Source of the DNA: CAYMWF01 sp964394085 [NCBI: uncultured Gemmatimonadota bacterium]
Lineage (GTDB): Bacteria > GCA-2686955 > CAYMWF01
DNA length: 64,000 bases
Reading direction: 5' to 3'
Assembly: GCA_964394085.1 (NCBI GenBank)
Contig: CAYMWF010000001.1
Location: forward strand, 138,502-202,501
The position numbers and the translations under genes are program-made. Position 1 is the stretch's first letter, and every line of letters starts with the position of its first letter. Below are positions 17,789-26,659 of this stretch, piece after piece. The notes under the pieces were generated by a model. The model was not told the origin of the DNA and ran no database searches. It saw nothing but the letters and a program-made list of their open reading frames with translations.

Positions 17789-20272
17789 ATGTTTTCCTAC
17801 GCGGCCCGTCGCCGAATTCTGTCAGCGTTCCTCTTCAGCGTGCTGATCCCCATGTTCATATTCATTTTATTCGCCCCGAGACCGGCCCTCGGAGAGCCGG
17901 GGCCGCAGCCGATTACTTCCGAGACCTCTACCGTAAAGCAGCCCCGCATATCCGTCGAAGAAGGGTCTCTTCTGGTGAATGGAAATCCCGTCTTTCTTTA
18001 CGGCGGCGAGCTTCAGTATTTCAGAGTCCGTGATCCTGAATTCGAGCCCGTTGAAACGTGGCGTTTGTGGGAAGAAACCCTCGATGCCATGAAAGAGGCT
18101 GGAATGAACTATGTTACGACGTATATCCCGTGGGACTATCATGAACTGGATGAAGGAGTATTCGACTTCAGCGGCGCCCGGGATCTCGATCGTTTTCTCG
18201 GCATGTGCCGTGAGCGCGGCTTCTATGTAGGTTTCCGCCCGGGACCGTACATCAACGCCGAGTGGCCTGCAGGCTTCGGAAGTTTCGGCGCCGTGCCGGA
18301 CTGGGTTCGCGAGAAATATCCGGAAATCCTGTGCGTAAAGAGAGCAGGTGGAACATACGGCCAGCCGACCTACCTGCACCCGGTCTTCCTGACCCTGGTG
18401 GAAAGGTGGTTTCAGCGTATCGCCCCGATTCTGCGCAAATATGTATACGATGAACCATGCATCATAAATCTCCAGCTCGACAATGAGCCGAACTTCTTCT
18501 TCGCCAATCGGTACGACGTCGATTACTCGCAGACCATGCTCGACTTCTACCACGACTGGCTCGAGCGGAAATACATGACCATCGATGAACTGAATACAGT
18601 TTACCGCTCACGTTATTCATCATTCGAGGATGTACCCGCTCCCCGTCTCGCACCGAAATATCCCGCTTTCGGCAGGGCGGGTAAAAACTGCCGCCACTGG
18701 GACTGGCACGATGCGGGTGATTCCTACATTCTCGATTACCTTCTCGAGCTTCGAGCCATCTGGGAATCATTCGGTTTCACCGAAGATGAAATCCTTTTCA
18801 CGACGAACGATCACCATTCCTGCAACCCGCTCTACGCCACCCATCCCCACGTCGGCCCCCGCAAGAACATACCCGGCCTGGCCGGGGTCGATTTTTATCC
18901 CAAGATGTATCCCTTCGTCGGAGACCTGCTCGACTATCCATACCTCGCCGATTTCGCGACCAGGGTGTTCGGCTGCTACAACCGGCTGGCGGGATTCGAT
19001 AATTTCGTGCTGGGCCCCGAAGTCCAGGGGGGATGGTTCCTGCGCAGCACGCACGTCAAGCCCGAAGCCACCGCCCAGGTCCTGGCCAAGTCGGTGGGGC
19101 GCGGAATGAAGGGAGTATGCATCTACGTTATCCGCGACGGATACAACATCAACAATTCAATCTACGATTTCGGCGCCGCCATCTCCGTGGAAGGCGACCT
19201 CACGGAGCGATACGATATCCTCGCCAGGTTCGGATCGGCGGTGGTCGGCCCCCACGGGCGTGAGCTGCTCCGGTCGGTGGAAGTCGAGGATGAAATCGCG
19301 CAGCTCATCTACTGGCCGCATCTCTACCCCCAGGGAGGCGTCCTCGACAATATGCAGAACCTTTCCCTCAACGAGCAGGGCGCTCTCTTCGGCATGCTGG
19401 TGAACAGCGGATACAATCCCGCGGTCGTCGACCTTCACGAATCCCCGCTCGACGATCTCCTTCAATACCGGGCTCTCTTCTTTCTGAACCCGGATTTCCT
19501 GGACGGCGCCGACGCGGCGAAGCTCCTCGCTTTCGTGGAAGCGGGGGGGATCCTGGTCAACTTCCTCTGGCCTGGCTCCAGGGATCTGCAATGGTTCGTT
19601 TCACCGGAAAACAACGAGCTGTCGAAACGTCTGTTCCCGGCCGACCCGCTGTTCTACCGGGCGTGGGCTCCCGCAGGATTCTGGCCGTTCGGCGACGAGG
19701 TCCGGTACGATTTCGGAGGTCGATCCGGCCTTATGGCCGCCTCTTATTATTCGAGTGTCTGGAGCCTGTTCCTCCACCCGTTCTGCAATCCGTTCCTTTT
19801 CGACAGGCTGACCGGCCTGACTGCCGGCTACTACAAGGACTGGGAAGAAGGAAGGGCCTACTTCATAGGGACGCACCTCGCCTCCCTGTACAACCGCGGC
19901 TACTATTACTACATGAACCGGGAGGATATGGCCGCGAAGGAGTCGCTTCTTGACTGGATGATGGAACCCGCTGGGATCACAAAAACGGTATACACGACAG
20001 GATTGAGGGAAGAGGCCTGGGCGAGAAGGGTTCCCGGGGCTGAAACAGCGTTCCTTTTTATCGTGAACAACCACGATGAAGGCGCCGTCGAAGTGATTCC
20101 GGGCGATGTGACGAGGCTCGGTCTGCGGCTGGAAGGGAATTATCGTCTGCGGGAGCTTCTCAGAGGGGTCGATCTCGGAACCGGGAGCGGCTACTCCCTC
20201 GAAACCGGCGGAGTGTCCGTCGAACTGCCGAAATACGGGGTGGCGGTTGTCAGGATCTCCCCGGCTCCCTGA
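17789..20272 (+). CDS. GH35-like beta-galactosidase-type glycosidase, exported
   Basis: An 827-aa glycoside hydrolase with an N-terminal hydrophobic export signal (about residues 11-35). The start at 17789 was chosen for GGAGG 6 bases upstream over a start 25 codons earlier. A (beta/alpha)8 domain shows GGELQYFRV, MKEAGMNYVTTYIPWDYHE, DLDRFL...GFYVGFRPGPYINAEWP, proposed acid/base E233 in LQLDNEPN and candidate nucleophile E411 in LGPEVQGGW. Residues about 530-620 look like the amidotransferase-like domain of GH35/GH42 relatives, followed by beta-rich domains. The likely activity is release of beta-linked galactose or another sugar from polysaccharides or glycans; specificity cannot be judged. 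No other glycosidase is nearby. Confidence 0.85.
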   Translation: MFSYAARRRILSAFLFSVLIPMFIFILFAPRPALGEPGPQPITSETSTVKQPRISVEEGSLLVNGNPVFLYGGELQYFRVRDPEFEPVETWRLWEETLDAMKEAGMNYVTTYIPWDYHELDEGVFDFSGARDLDRFLGMCRERGFYVGFRPGPYINAEWPAGFGSFGAVPDWVREKYPEILCVKRAGGTYGQPTYLHPVFLTLVERWFQRIAPILRKYVYDEPCIINLQLDNEPNFFFANRYDVDYSQTMLDFYHDWLERKYMTIDELNTVYRSRYSSFEDVPAPRLAPKYPAFGRAGKNCRHWDWHDAGDSYILDYLLELRAIWESFGFTEDEILFTTNDHHSCNPLYATHPHVGPRKNIPGLAGVDFYPKMYPFVGDLLDYPYLADFATRVFGCYNRLAGFDNFVLGPEVQGGWFLRSTHVKPEATAQVLAKSVGRGMKGVCIYVIRDGYNINNSIYDFGAAISVEGDLTERYDILARFGSAVVGPHGRELLRSVEVEDEIAQLIYWPHLYPQGGVLDNMQNLSLNEQGALFGMLVNSGYNPAVVDLHESPLDDLLQYRALFFLNPDFLDGADAAKLLAFVEAGGILVNFLWPGSRDLQWFVSPENNELSKRLFPADPLFYRAWAPAGFWPFGDEVRYDFGGRSGLMAASYYSSVWSLFLHPFCNPFLFDRLTGLTAGYYKDWEEGRAYFIGTHLASLYNRGYYYYMNREDMAAKESLLDWMMEPAGITKTVYTTGLREEAWARRVPGAETAFLFIVNNHDEGAVEVIPGDVTRLGLRLEGNYRLRELLRGVDLGTGSGYSLETGGVSVELPKYGVAVVRISPAP

Positions 20273-20344
20273 GGTCAAAGACGATTTTCCGCGCTTCGGG
20301 TGTGATCCGGGGTTCCCGCCGGGGTTTCGATCGATCGGGCCCGG

Positions 20345-21154
20345 TTAATAATCCTTCCGCCGAAAGAGGACCATCGTGACCGCCAGTATCACGACCGCGG
20401 AGAGTGCGGTGGTCCAGAGCGGCATCCATGAATCCACGGTTCCGCCATCCGCGAGCAGCTCGAACAGATCGATGATTTCCGGTTCCTTGGGAAGTATCCA
20501 GTAGAGAACATCGGTAGCGGCGAACACTGCTTTTCTGCCGAAAACGGAATCGGCGAAATCGCTCCAGCCGCCGCGCCACCGGGCCAGGTAGATCTGGGTG
20601 AGCCAGAGAACGAAGGAAGATATGATCGTGAAGACCGTGGACCCGGATAAAATGCCGACGAAACCGGTGAAACAGAACCAGACAGCGATCCTCACGAGAA
20701 CCAGGATAATGAGGAACGGCATAATCGAGGGAAAGAACCCGAACGAAATCGCCGTCACTGTCGATACTGCTAGCAGGCAGCAGGCTGTCGCTCCCCCGTA
20801 CACTATCCAGAGAGATGCCAGTTTCCGCATGTAGAAGGAATGGCGGCTGAGCGGCTGGGAAAGATAGAACTCGGCGGTTCCCCTGGCGAGAATGGAGGGG
20901 AAGGTTCCGGCGGAGGCCATCACCGACGTGAAGACGAAAAAGGTCGCCAGCCCTTTCAGCAGGAACCCGAACACAGATTCCAGTCCGTCGCCGAGATCCT
21001 GAATCTCGAGCCCCGATGTCTGCATCTCGAAATTGAATTCCAGCCGGGTGGAGGTCGCTGCGCCCAGGCAGGCCAGGACCGTGATCACCGCCAGGATATG
21101 GAGAGCCCGTCCCGCGAGCGCTCTTTTAAATGTGTCGCGAAGCAGTCCTCTCAT
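20345..21154 (-). CDS. ABC-2-type transporter permease
   Basis: A 269-aa membrane protein with about six helices, in the common size range of ABC-2 permeases: a short cytoplasmic N-terminus, helix 1 at about 18-34, a large extracytoplasmic loop, and the last helix near 245-262. It overlaps the ATPase gene by 4 bp (ATGA), so the two are translationally coupled and form one exporter. Substrate unknown. It is last in a five-gene minus-strand unit with a FadR-type regulator and GMC oxidoreductase. Confidence 0.88.
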   Translation of the reverse strand: MRGLLRDTFKRALAGRALHILAVITVLACLGAATSTRLEFNFEMQTSGLEIQDLGDGLESVFGFLLKGLATFFVFTSVMASAGTFPSILARGTAEFYLSQPLSRHSFYMRKLASLWIVYGGATACCLLAVSTVTAISFGFFPSIMPFLIILVLVRIAVWFCFTGFVGILSGSTVFTIISSFVLWLTQIYLARWRGGWSDFADSVFGRKAVFAATDVLYWILPKEPEIIDLFELLADGGTVDSWMPLWTTALSAVVILAVTMVLFRRKDY

Positions 21155-22086
21155 TGATCCCCTTCCCGGCTTTCCTCCACGATATCGAGGAATGAATCTT
21201 CGAGAGAGATCGTTCTCGGCGTCACCGCTTCGATGCGCACTCCCTGGTTCCGCAGACTGTCGATTAGGCTGCTTACGTCCCGGCCCGGAGGCAGTTCAAC
21301 GAGCAGCCCCGTCGGAGTCTTCTTCACCAGGATGCCCTCTTCCTCGGGAAGGGTTACATCCATCCCCTTCAGGTCGGCGACAATCTCAACCTGGTCGCCT
21401 CTCCTGGTAAGGTCGGCGACGGCGCCCAGCCGGACGAGCTTCCCCTGCCGTAGTATCGCGACCCTGTCCGCGATGGATTCCACCTCCGACAGAAGGTGCG
21501 AGTTGAGCAGGATCGCCGTTCCCCGTGCCCGTGCGTCCTCCAGGACCCGGCGGATCTCCCTTTTGCCGACGGGGTCGACCCCGTCGGTCGGTTCATCCAG
21601 CAGGAGAAGCTCGGGGTCCGCGACGAGCGCCTGGGCGAGTCCCACCCGCTGAAGCATTCCTTTCGAGTATTTTGAAAGTTTGACGGATGCCCACTTCGAC
21701 AGGCCGACTCCCGCGAGCAGTTCTCCGGTTCTGGCGCGGACCCGGTTTTCAGGCAGGCGCCGAAGCCTGCCGGCGAGGCGGACCAGCTCTTCACCGGTAA
21801 GATGCGGCGGGAACCGGTGGTTCTCGGGGAGGTATCCGGTTTTTTCCCTGGATTCCGGATCTGCAGGGGGGCGCCCGAAAAGGGTTATCGAACCACCCGT
21901 CGGTGAGGCCAGCCCCAGAAGCAGTTTGATAAGAGTGGTTTTACCGGCTCCGTTCGGTCCGATAAGACCGACGATTTCGCCCGCATCGACCGATAACGTT
22001 ACCCCGTCCAGGGCGGCGACGGTCCGCTGGCGCCCCCCGGTTCGGTATATTTTGGTCAGATTTTCGACCCTTACGGGCACCATCAT
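21151..22086 (-). CDS. ABC transporter ATP-binding protein (ABC-2 exporter type)
   Basis: A 311-aa ATPase with Walker A GPNGAGKTT, signature KYSKGMLQRVGLAQAL, Walker B LLLLDEPTDGVDP and the H-loop in ILLNSHLLSEVE. The C-terminal 90 residues form the DUF4162-like extension seen in ABC-2 drug or lipid exporters. It starts 1 bp after the GMC gene's stop codon and overlaps the permease start by 4 bp. It energises export across the cytoplasmic membrane; the substrate is not predictable. Confidence 0.95.
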   Translation of the reverse strand: MMVPVRVENLTKIYRTGGRQRTVAALDGVTLSVDAGEIVGLIGPNGAGKTTLIKLLLGLASPTGGSITLFGRPPADPESREKTGYLPENHRFPPHLTGEELVRLAGRLRRLPENRVRARTGELLAGVGLSKWASVKLSKYSKGMLQRVGLAQALVADPELLLLDEPTDGVDPVGKREIRRVLEDARARGTAILLNSHLLSEVESIADRVAILRQGKLVRLGAVADLTRRGDQVEIVADLKGMDVTLPEEEGILVKKTPTGLLVELPPGRDVSSLIDSLRNQGVRIEAVTPRTISLEDSFLDIVEESREGDQ

Positions 22087-22087
22087 T

Positions 22088-23671
22088 TCAACCTTCTGCC
22101 GGGAGTTCGGTTGAACGGGAACCTGCGCGGCAGGTCCGGTTCCGCAGGCGGGGGAAGCTGTCGAGAATGAAGTCGCCGTTCCTTGCCGCGAAGGCCATGA
22201 TGCTGATCTGGGGATTCACCTTCACCGCGGACGGGAACAGGCTCGCGTCTACTACGAAGATGTTCGATGCACCGTGCAGACGGCCGAAAGGATCCACCAC
22301 GGAAGTGCCGGGATCGGTCCCCATCCTGGCCGTTCCCATGGCGTGGACGGTGAGCACTTCCACGTCGGCCGGCTTCGGATTTATCTTCTTGATCGGACCG
22401 GTTCCATCTTCCCTGGTGATTTCGGTAAGTTGCCGGAAGGGCAGGGTCATCCGTTCCGCGCCCGCGGCGAAAACCAGGTCGGCAAGGTGGACGAGCCCAT
22501 CCTTGAATCTCTCGATATCGAGCCGGGTAATCTGGTAACGTGCCCTGGTTTTGCCGCCGCGCGTCACCGTCACCCTGCCCGTGGTCGTGTCTTCAGAGAG
22601 AACCCCGCACATCAGCATCCTGTTGTACAGGGATGCCGTGTCATAGTTCTTGTTTCCCAGACCATGCAGGAAAAGACCGAGGAAGGCAAGGGGTACGTGG
22701 GTTGTCGCCATGAGCAGACCGTGATCGAGGAATTCATGCACCTGCCAGCCCTGGATGGTGCCTTTCCAGCCGTTTATCTCGTCCGGAAAAACGCCGACTC
22801 CCTTGACGTTAGGGTGTATGAACAGGTTTCTTCCCACCGGGCGGGATTTCAGACCGCTGCGTAACAGGAGCGCAGGCGTTTCCAGGGCGCCGCAGGCCAG
22901 GATGACGGCATCCGCCGTTAATTTCAGCCTGTGCCGTCCGGCACCGGATCCGTTGTCGGACGGGTTCCGCCCCGGAATCATAAAAGATCCCTCCACGCCG
23001 GATGCGCGCCCGCCGTTCATGATGATTCTTTCGATGCGGCAGTTCGCGTAAAGAGCAGCCCCGGCCTCGAGGGCGTCCGGGACATAGGTTACCAGCGTGC
23101 TTTGTTTCGCATCGGCCGGACAGCCCAGAATGCAGTTGTTGCATCCGCAGCAGTGAACCTGGTTCCGGAGGACCGGTTCGGTCCTGAATCCCATCTTCAT
23201 CGAACCTTCCCTGAAAAGCCGCACGTCGCGGCCCAGGCTCTCATCATCCTGGGGGCGGACGCTTATCCGATCTTCTATCTCTTCGAAATAACGTTCCATC
23301 ACGGCGGGCGTCGCCTCCGTGATACCGTACTCACGGCCCCACTTTTCCAGAACATCCTCGGGCGTCCGCCACGATACGGCGGCATTAACCACGGTTCCCC
23401 CGCCCACGCAGCAGCCTTCCGAAAAGGCGATGTTCGGCTTTCCCGCCAGCATCCGTATCCCTGCGTCGCGGTAAAGCTTCTTTACCATGTCGGGGGCGTC
23501 AGTGGAAAAATCCTTGCTGGTATAATATCCGCCTTCCTCCACCATGGCGACTGAAAGACCCGACCTGGCGAGCCGCGCGGCAACCACGGGTCCGGCGGCC
23601 CCGGTTCCTATCACCACCGCATCGAAGCGTCCGGCTATATCCCCTGTTACATCACTGTATTTCACGACCAT
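22088..23671 (-). CDS. GMC-family FAD oxidoreductase with Cys cluster like FAD-glucose dehydrogenase
   Basis: A 527-aa flavoprotein. The start at 23671 (GGGAG 7 bases upstream) replaces a much longer open frame. Features: GTGAAG (22-27) for FAD ADP binding, GGGTVVNAAVSWRTP, a Cys cluster CCGCNNCILGCP (174-185), and the C-terminal GMC signature VDASLFPSAVKVNPQISIM with a catalytic His earlier in VHAMGTARMG. The Cys pattern resembles that which ligates a 3Fe-4S cluster in the alpha subunit of bacterial FAD-dependent glucose dehydrogenase, implying electron transfer to a carrier rather than O2. No Tat signal is seen. It overlaps the upstream small-subunit gene by 20 bp, supporting a complex. Likely an alcohol, sugar or sterol dehydrogenase. 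Confidence 0.85.
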   Translation of the reverse strand: MVVKYSDVTGDIAGRFDAVVIGTGAAGPVVAARLARSGLSVAMVEEGGYYTSKDFSTDAPDMVKKLYRDAGIRMLAGKPNIAFSEGCCVGGGTVVNAAVSWRTPEDVLEKWGREYGITEATPAVMERYFEEIEDRISVRPQDDESLGRDVRLFREGSMKMGFRTEPVLRNQVHCCGCNNCILGCPADAKQSTLVTYVPDALEAGAALYANCRIERIIMNGGRASGVEGSFMIPGRNPSDNGSGAGRHRLKLTADAVILACGALETPALLLRSGLKSRPVGRNLFIHPNVKGVGVFPDEINGWKGTIQGWQVHEFLDHGLLMATTHVPLAFLGLFLHGLGNKNYDTASLYNRMLMCGVLSEDTTTGRVTVTRGGKTRARYQITRLDIERFKDGLVHLADLVFAAGAERMTLPFRQLTEITREDGTGPIKKINPKPADVEVLTVHAMGTARMGTDPGTSVVDPFGRLHGASNIFVVDASLFPSAVKVNPQISIMAFAARNGDFILDSFPRLRNRTCRAGSRSTELPAEG

Positions 23672-24137
23672 AATTGATCTCCCGCTCGCGCAGTTTTTCT
23701 TCGATAAACGGGTCGGGATCGTACCCGACCGACCGCCAGACATCAGGCTGGGAATAGAATTTGAATAGCACCAGCCCCTTGACGCCCGCGATGAGTTCAC
23801 GAAAGAGAAAAATCGAACCGACCTCACGTTTGGCCAGGAAACGCCTTCTGGATTCCCTGCCCATAAAACTGAACGGCAGGCCGCCGCCCGGAAAAACGAT
23901 GCTCGATATCTCGAGGAAGTAGAGGCCGAGGGGCAGGAGCTTCTGTAAATCGGCCGGCCCGTGGCACAGGTAATCATCGAAAAAATCGGTGATATTTTCG
24001 ATCAGCTCTTCATCTTCCGAATGAGAATCGGGAAGAGACGCATCAATCATTCGAGCCAGGATTCGCTTTTTGTATCCTTTGATGAGTGCAAGGCGGCTGC
24101 CGTTCTGCCGCTGAGCTTCAACTTCGTCGAAAGTCAT
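23652..24137 (-). CDS. Small subunit of GMC dehydrogenase (gluconate 2-dehydrogenase subunit 3-like)
   Basis: A 161-aa protein. I chose ATG at 24137 (MTFDEVEAQ) because GGAG lies 9 bases upstream; earlier ATG and TTG codons lack a ribosome site. It is alpha-helical, with conserved-looking segments FFDDYLCHGP, LLPLGLYFLE and the C-terminal FYSQPDVWRSVGYDPDP. The last pattern is characteristic of the 'subunit 3' proteins that accompany GMC dehydrogenases. Unlike the periplasmic relatives it has no Tat or Sec signal, so the complex is probably cytoplasmic. The stop lies inside the GMC gene. Confidence 0.7.
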   Translation of the reverse strand: MTFDEVEAQRQNGSRLALIKGYKKRILARMIDASLPDSHSEDEELIENITDFFDDYLCHGPADLQKLLPLGLYFLEISSIVFPGGGLPFSFMGRESRRRFLAKREVGSIFLFRELIAGVKGLVLFKFYSQPDVWRSVGYDPDPFIEEKLREREINYGREIQ

Positions 24138-24193
24138 CGGGTTTTTCTCCATGGCGGTCGAGCGGGTCAGTGCCGCCGTCAACCGGTTTTACC

Positions 24194-24964
24194 CTATCCG
24201 GAGGGCCCGCCTAGAATGGTTCGGTCGAGCTCCTCGAAATACGAGCCCAGGGCTCCAGCGGCTTCTCTGGGCTTACCGGCCCTGACGGCCCCAGTCACTT
24301 TCTCTATCATATCGCGGTAAGCCGGGGGGAATCGCCAGAGCTGCCGCAATTCTTCCAGCATCGCCCTTATCGACGGTGAGAATTCGTTGAAGAACCATCT
24401 CGCGAGCAGGCTGCCGCTTCCTCTAATCAATGTATCGAGGAACATCATGTCCAGGTTCATCAGATTTTCAGTTTCAGCCGGCTCTGCAGTGTCTTTTCCG
24501 CGGTCCTCTTTTCCACCCGGCCTTTTTTTCGAGAACTCGGCTTCGACCGCCGCCGCAATCGATTCAAGCCGGACCGCGTCCTGCTCGCTCCTGTTTGTTG
24601 CGGACAGCTCGGCGCAGGCAACGAGAAGTATCTTCCTGAAAAACAGCAGGTCGGCGAGGAACCGAGCCCGTTCCGGGCCCGGGGGGGAGTCCGTGAGGAA
24701 ATGCGGCGCCAGAGCTATCCCGCCTTCCTCCCTGAAATCCGTTGCCGAGACGCCCTCGCCCTGCCTTACCCGTACCAGGCGGAACGCTTCCAGGGTCCTG
24801 ACGGCCTCTCTGAGAGTGTTGCGGTTCGTTCCGAGCTTGTCCGCCAGCTCCCTCTCGGCGGGAAGTTTTTCTCCGGCTCCTATTTCACCCCGGAGAATAC
24901 TCTTTCTCAGGTTATCCGCTATCTCTCCCGAGATCCGCCGCTTATTCACGGCCTCGATTTTCAT
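24194..24964 (-). CDS. GntR-family transcriptional regulator, FadR-type
   Basis: A 256-aa regulator with an N-terminal winged helix (about 8-75; ISGEIADNLRKSILRGEI, then LPAERELADKLGTNRNTLREAVRTLE), the standard GntR signature. The C-terminal all-helical domain (about 90-250) is of FCD/FadR type, which usually binds an acyl-CoA or organic acid. It is first in a minus-strand unit with the dehydrogenase small subunit, GMC oxidoreductase and ABC exporter. A palindrome of the FadR type lies 42 bp upstream, so autoregulation of the unit is likely. Effector unknown. Confidence 0.92.
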   Translation of the reverse strand: MKIEAVNKRRISGEIADNLRKSILRGEIGAGEKLPAERELADKLGTNRNTLREAVRTLEAFRLVRVRQGEGVSATDFREEGGIALAPHFLTDSPPGPERARFLADLLFFRKILLVACAELSATNRSEQDAVRLESIAAAVEAEFSKKRPGGKEDRGKDTAEPAETENLMNLDMMFLDTLIRGSGSLLARWFFNEFSPSIRAMLEELRQLWRFPPAYRDMIEKVTGAVRAGKPREAAGALGSYFEELDRTILGGPSG

Positions 24965-25005
24965 TCAAGCTCCCTTCGAACCATGTTTGGATATTTCTGC
25001 AAGTA

Positions 25006-25028
25006 ATTGGTTAAACCATTTAACCAAT
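25006..25028. promoter_or_regulatory. Palindromic operator for the GntR regulator
   Basis: Perfect 10-bp arms ATTGGTTAAA (25006-25015) and TTTAACCAAT (25019-25028) flank CCA. The site contains TGGTTAAACCA, which fits the TGGT-N3-ACCA pattern of FadR-type sites. It lies between the regulator (minus) and the efflux operon (plus) and could control both. Confidence 0.7.
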
Positions 25029-25085
25029 ATTCAAACAATATAACATGAAACAGCCGGCGGTCAAGGTTTTTCGGTTCGAAGTGCT

Positions 25086-25114
25086 TTGACAGATCATCCG
25101 GTAAGGATTATTTA
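25086..25114 (+). promoter_or_regulatory. Predicted promoter of the TolC-MFP-RND operon
   Basis: A perfect TTGACA (25086-25091) and a weak TATTTA (25109-25114) are 17 bp apart, 49 bp before the tolC-like start and 58 bp beyond the GntR palindrome. Confidence 0.45.
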
Positions 25115-25162
25115 TTACATTCTGCCTGTACGTATGCCGCCCGGCAGGGGAGCCTGAACGAG

Positions 25163-26659
25163 ATGCTCAAATCGACCGGTTTCTTTTCAAGCGTTGCGGC
25201 GCTTATTTTTTTTCTGTTGTCGGCCGCCCCGTCTCGGTCCCTGACAATAGGAGTCGAACCCCGGACGGTCACTGCTGTTCCCGGAGATTCACGGCCGGTC
25301 ACCCTTGAGAAATGCATAGAAGAAGCTCTTGAATCGAACGCTACACTCGCCGCGGAGCGTCTCGGGCTCGGTGAGCTCGAGGGGCAGATGACCCAGGCCC
25401 TGGCCACCGGTCTCCCCAGTTTGAGTATGAACGGCACATGGACGCGCGGCAGGGACCCGTCCTTCGCCCTGGACGAATCCTTTTCCTTCGGGGGAGACTA
25501 CCCGCCTGCTGATACTTCCGGGAGCGGCTCGCCCTTTGACAGCCTTTTCGGCGGCATCGATTTTTTCCCGGCTCCCGAAGATATCCCCGCTCAGACGTTC
25601 TGGCGGACCGGTCTGCATTCACACTGGGAGATACGCCCCGGACTTATCCTGAACGCAGTCGGCGCTGCCGATCTGGGGCTGAAACGCCAGCTCCAGATGG
25701 TTAAAGACACTGAACATCGCACCATCGAGGCTGTGATGGCCGCGTATTACGGGGTAATCATGACCGGGGAGCAGCTCGATGCCGTGGATGCGGAACTGGC
25801 GGCCATGCGTGAATTTCTCGAAGTGACCCGCCGCAGGTTCTCTCTGGGTCTTTCAACCTCCCTGGATACGCTCCGCGCCGCGGTTTCCCTGGCGAATCTC
25901 GAGCCTCGCCGCCGGAGTGCGGCCCAGAACCTGCGGGACGCCGGTGCGCAGCTCAACGGGTTGCTCGGACGACCCGAACGTTCGCCGCTGACGGTGTTTC
26001 GCGATATCCGCATAGAGACCGTGAAACTCGATCCTGAAGCTGCCGCCGGAAGAACCGGGGAACGCCCGGATATCCGGCAACTCGAGCTTCTTCGCGATAT
26101 TCTCAAAAAGAATCGAGGAGCAATATCGGCGAATCGTCATCCGTACCTCTCAGCAGATGCGTCATACGGCTATGTTACGGGTGATATTAGAGATATGTTC
26201 GACACCGGTCACGACTACTGGAGCGTATCGGTGACACTCGGCATCCCGATTTTCGACGGTCTGTTGACCCGTGGACGAGTGCGCGAGGCGGTCGCCTCCA
26301 TCGCCAGGATGGAGCGCCAGATTGAAGAAGCTCGACGCCAGGCCAGGATCGAAATCCATTCACTCCTCGGCGACCTTGACGCCGCCTGGGCCAACTTCGA
26401 AGCAGCCGGGATGAACGTGGAAGCCGCAGAAAACGCTTTATCCCTCATGACGATGAGCTACGAACTCGGGAAAACCGATTATCTGTCGGTGCTCAACATG
26501 CAGGCGGAGCGGTTTCAGGCCGAGACGAATCTGATAATGGCGCGTAACGAGGTGCTGACACTTACGGCTTCACTGAAAAGAGCTCTCGGACTCGCTCCCT
26601 CCCTTCCGCTCGAGGATGTGCGGAAAGCACTGGATCACTATGATGAAAACACCCCGTAA
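25163..26659 (+). CDS. TolC-family outer-membrane efflux protein
   Basis: A 498-aa protein with a signal sequence (about 1-26) and two OEP repeats. The first begins TLEKCIEEALESNATLAAERLGLGELEGQM and the second lies after about residue 290, with long amphipathic helices (VREAVASIARMERQIEEARRQAR, then AAENALSLMTMSYELGKTDYLSVL), as in TolC/OprM. An inserted acidic, Ser/Gly-rich stretch at about 95-150 is not typical. It forms the outer-membrane channel of the tripartite pump encoded by the next two genes, overlapping the MFP gene by 20 bp. Confidence 0.93.
   Translation: MLKSTGFFSSVAALIFFLLSAAPSRSLTIGVEPRTVTAVPGDSRPVTLEKCIEEALESNATLAAERLGLGELEGQMTQALATGLPSLSMNGTWTRGRDPSFALDESFSFGGDYPPADTSGSGSPFDSLFGGIDFFPAPEDIPAQTFWRTGLHSHWEIRPGLILNAVGAADLGLKRQLQMVKDTEHRTIEAVMAAYYGVIMTGEQLDAVDAELAAMREFLEVTRRRFSLGLSTSLDTLRAAVSLANLEPRRRSAAQNLRDAGAQLNGLLGRPERSPLTVFRDIRIETVKLDPEAAAGRTGERPDIRQLELLRDILKKNRGAISANRHPYLSADASYGYVTGDIRDMFDTGHDYWSVSVTLGIPIFDGLLTRGRVREAVASIARMERQIEEARRQARIEIHSLLGDLDAAWANFEAAGMNVEAAENALSLMTMSYELGKTDYLSVLNMQAERFQAETNLIMARNEVLTLTASLKRALGLAPSLPLEDVRKALDHYDENTP

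Noticed and set aside
25006-25028. Mobile-element end or attachment site
   Set aside because: No transposase, integrase or target duplication nearby; the palindrome fits a regulator site better.
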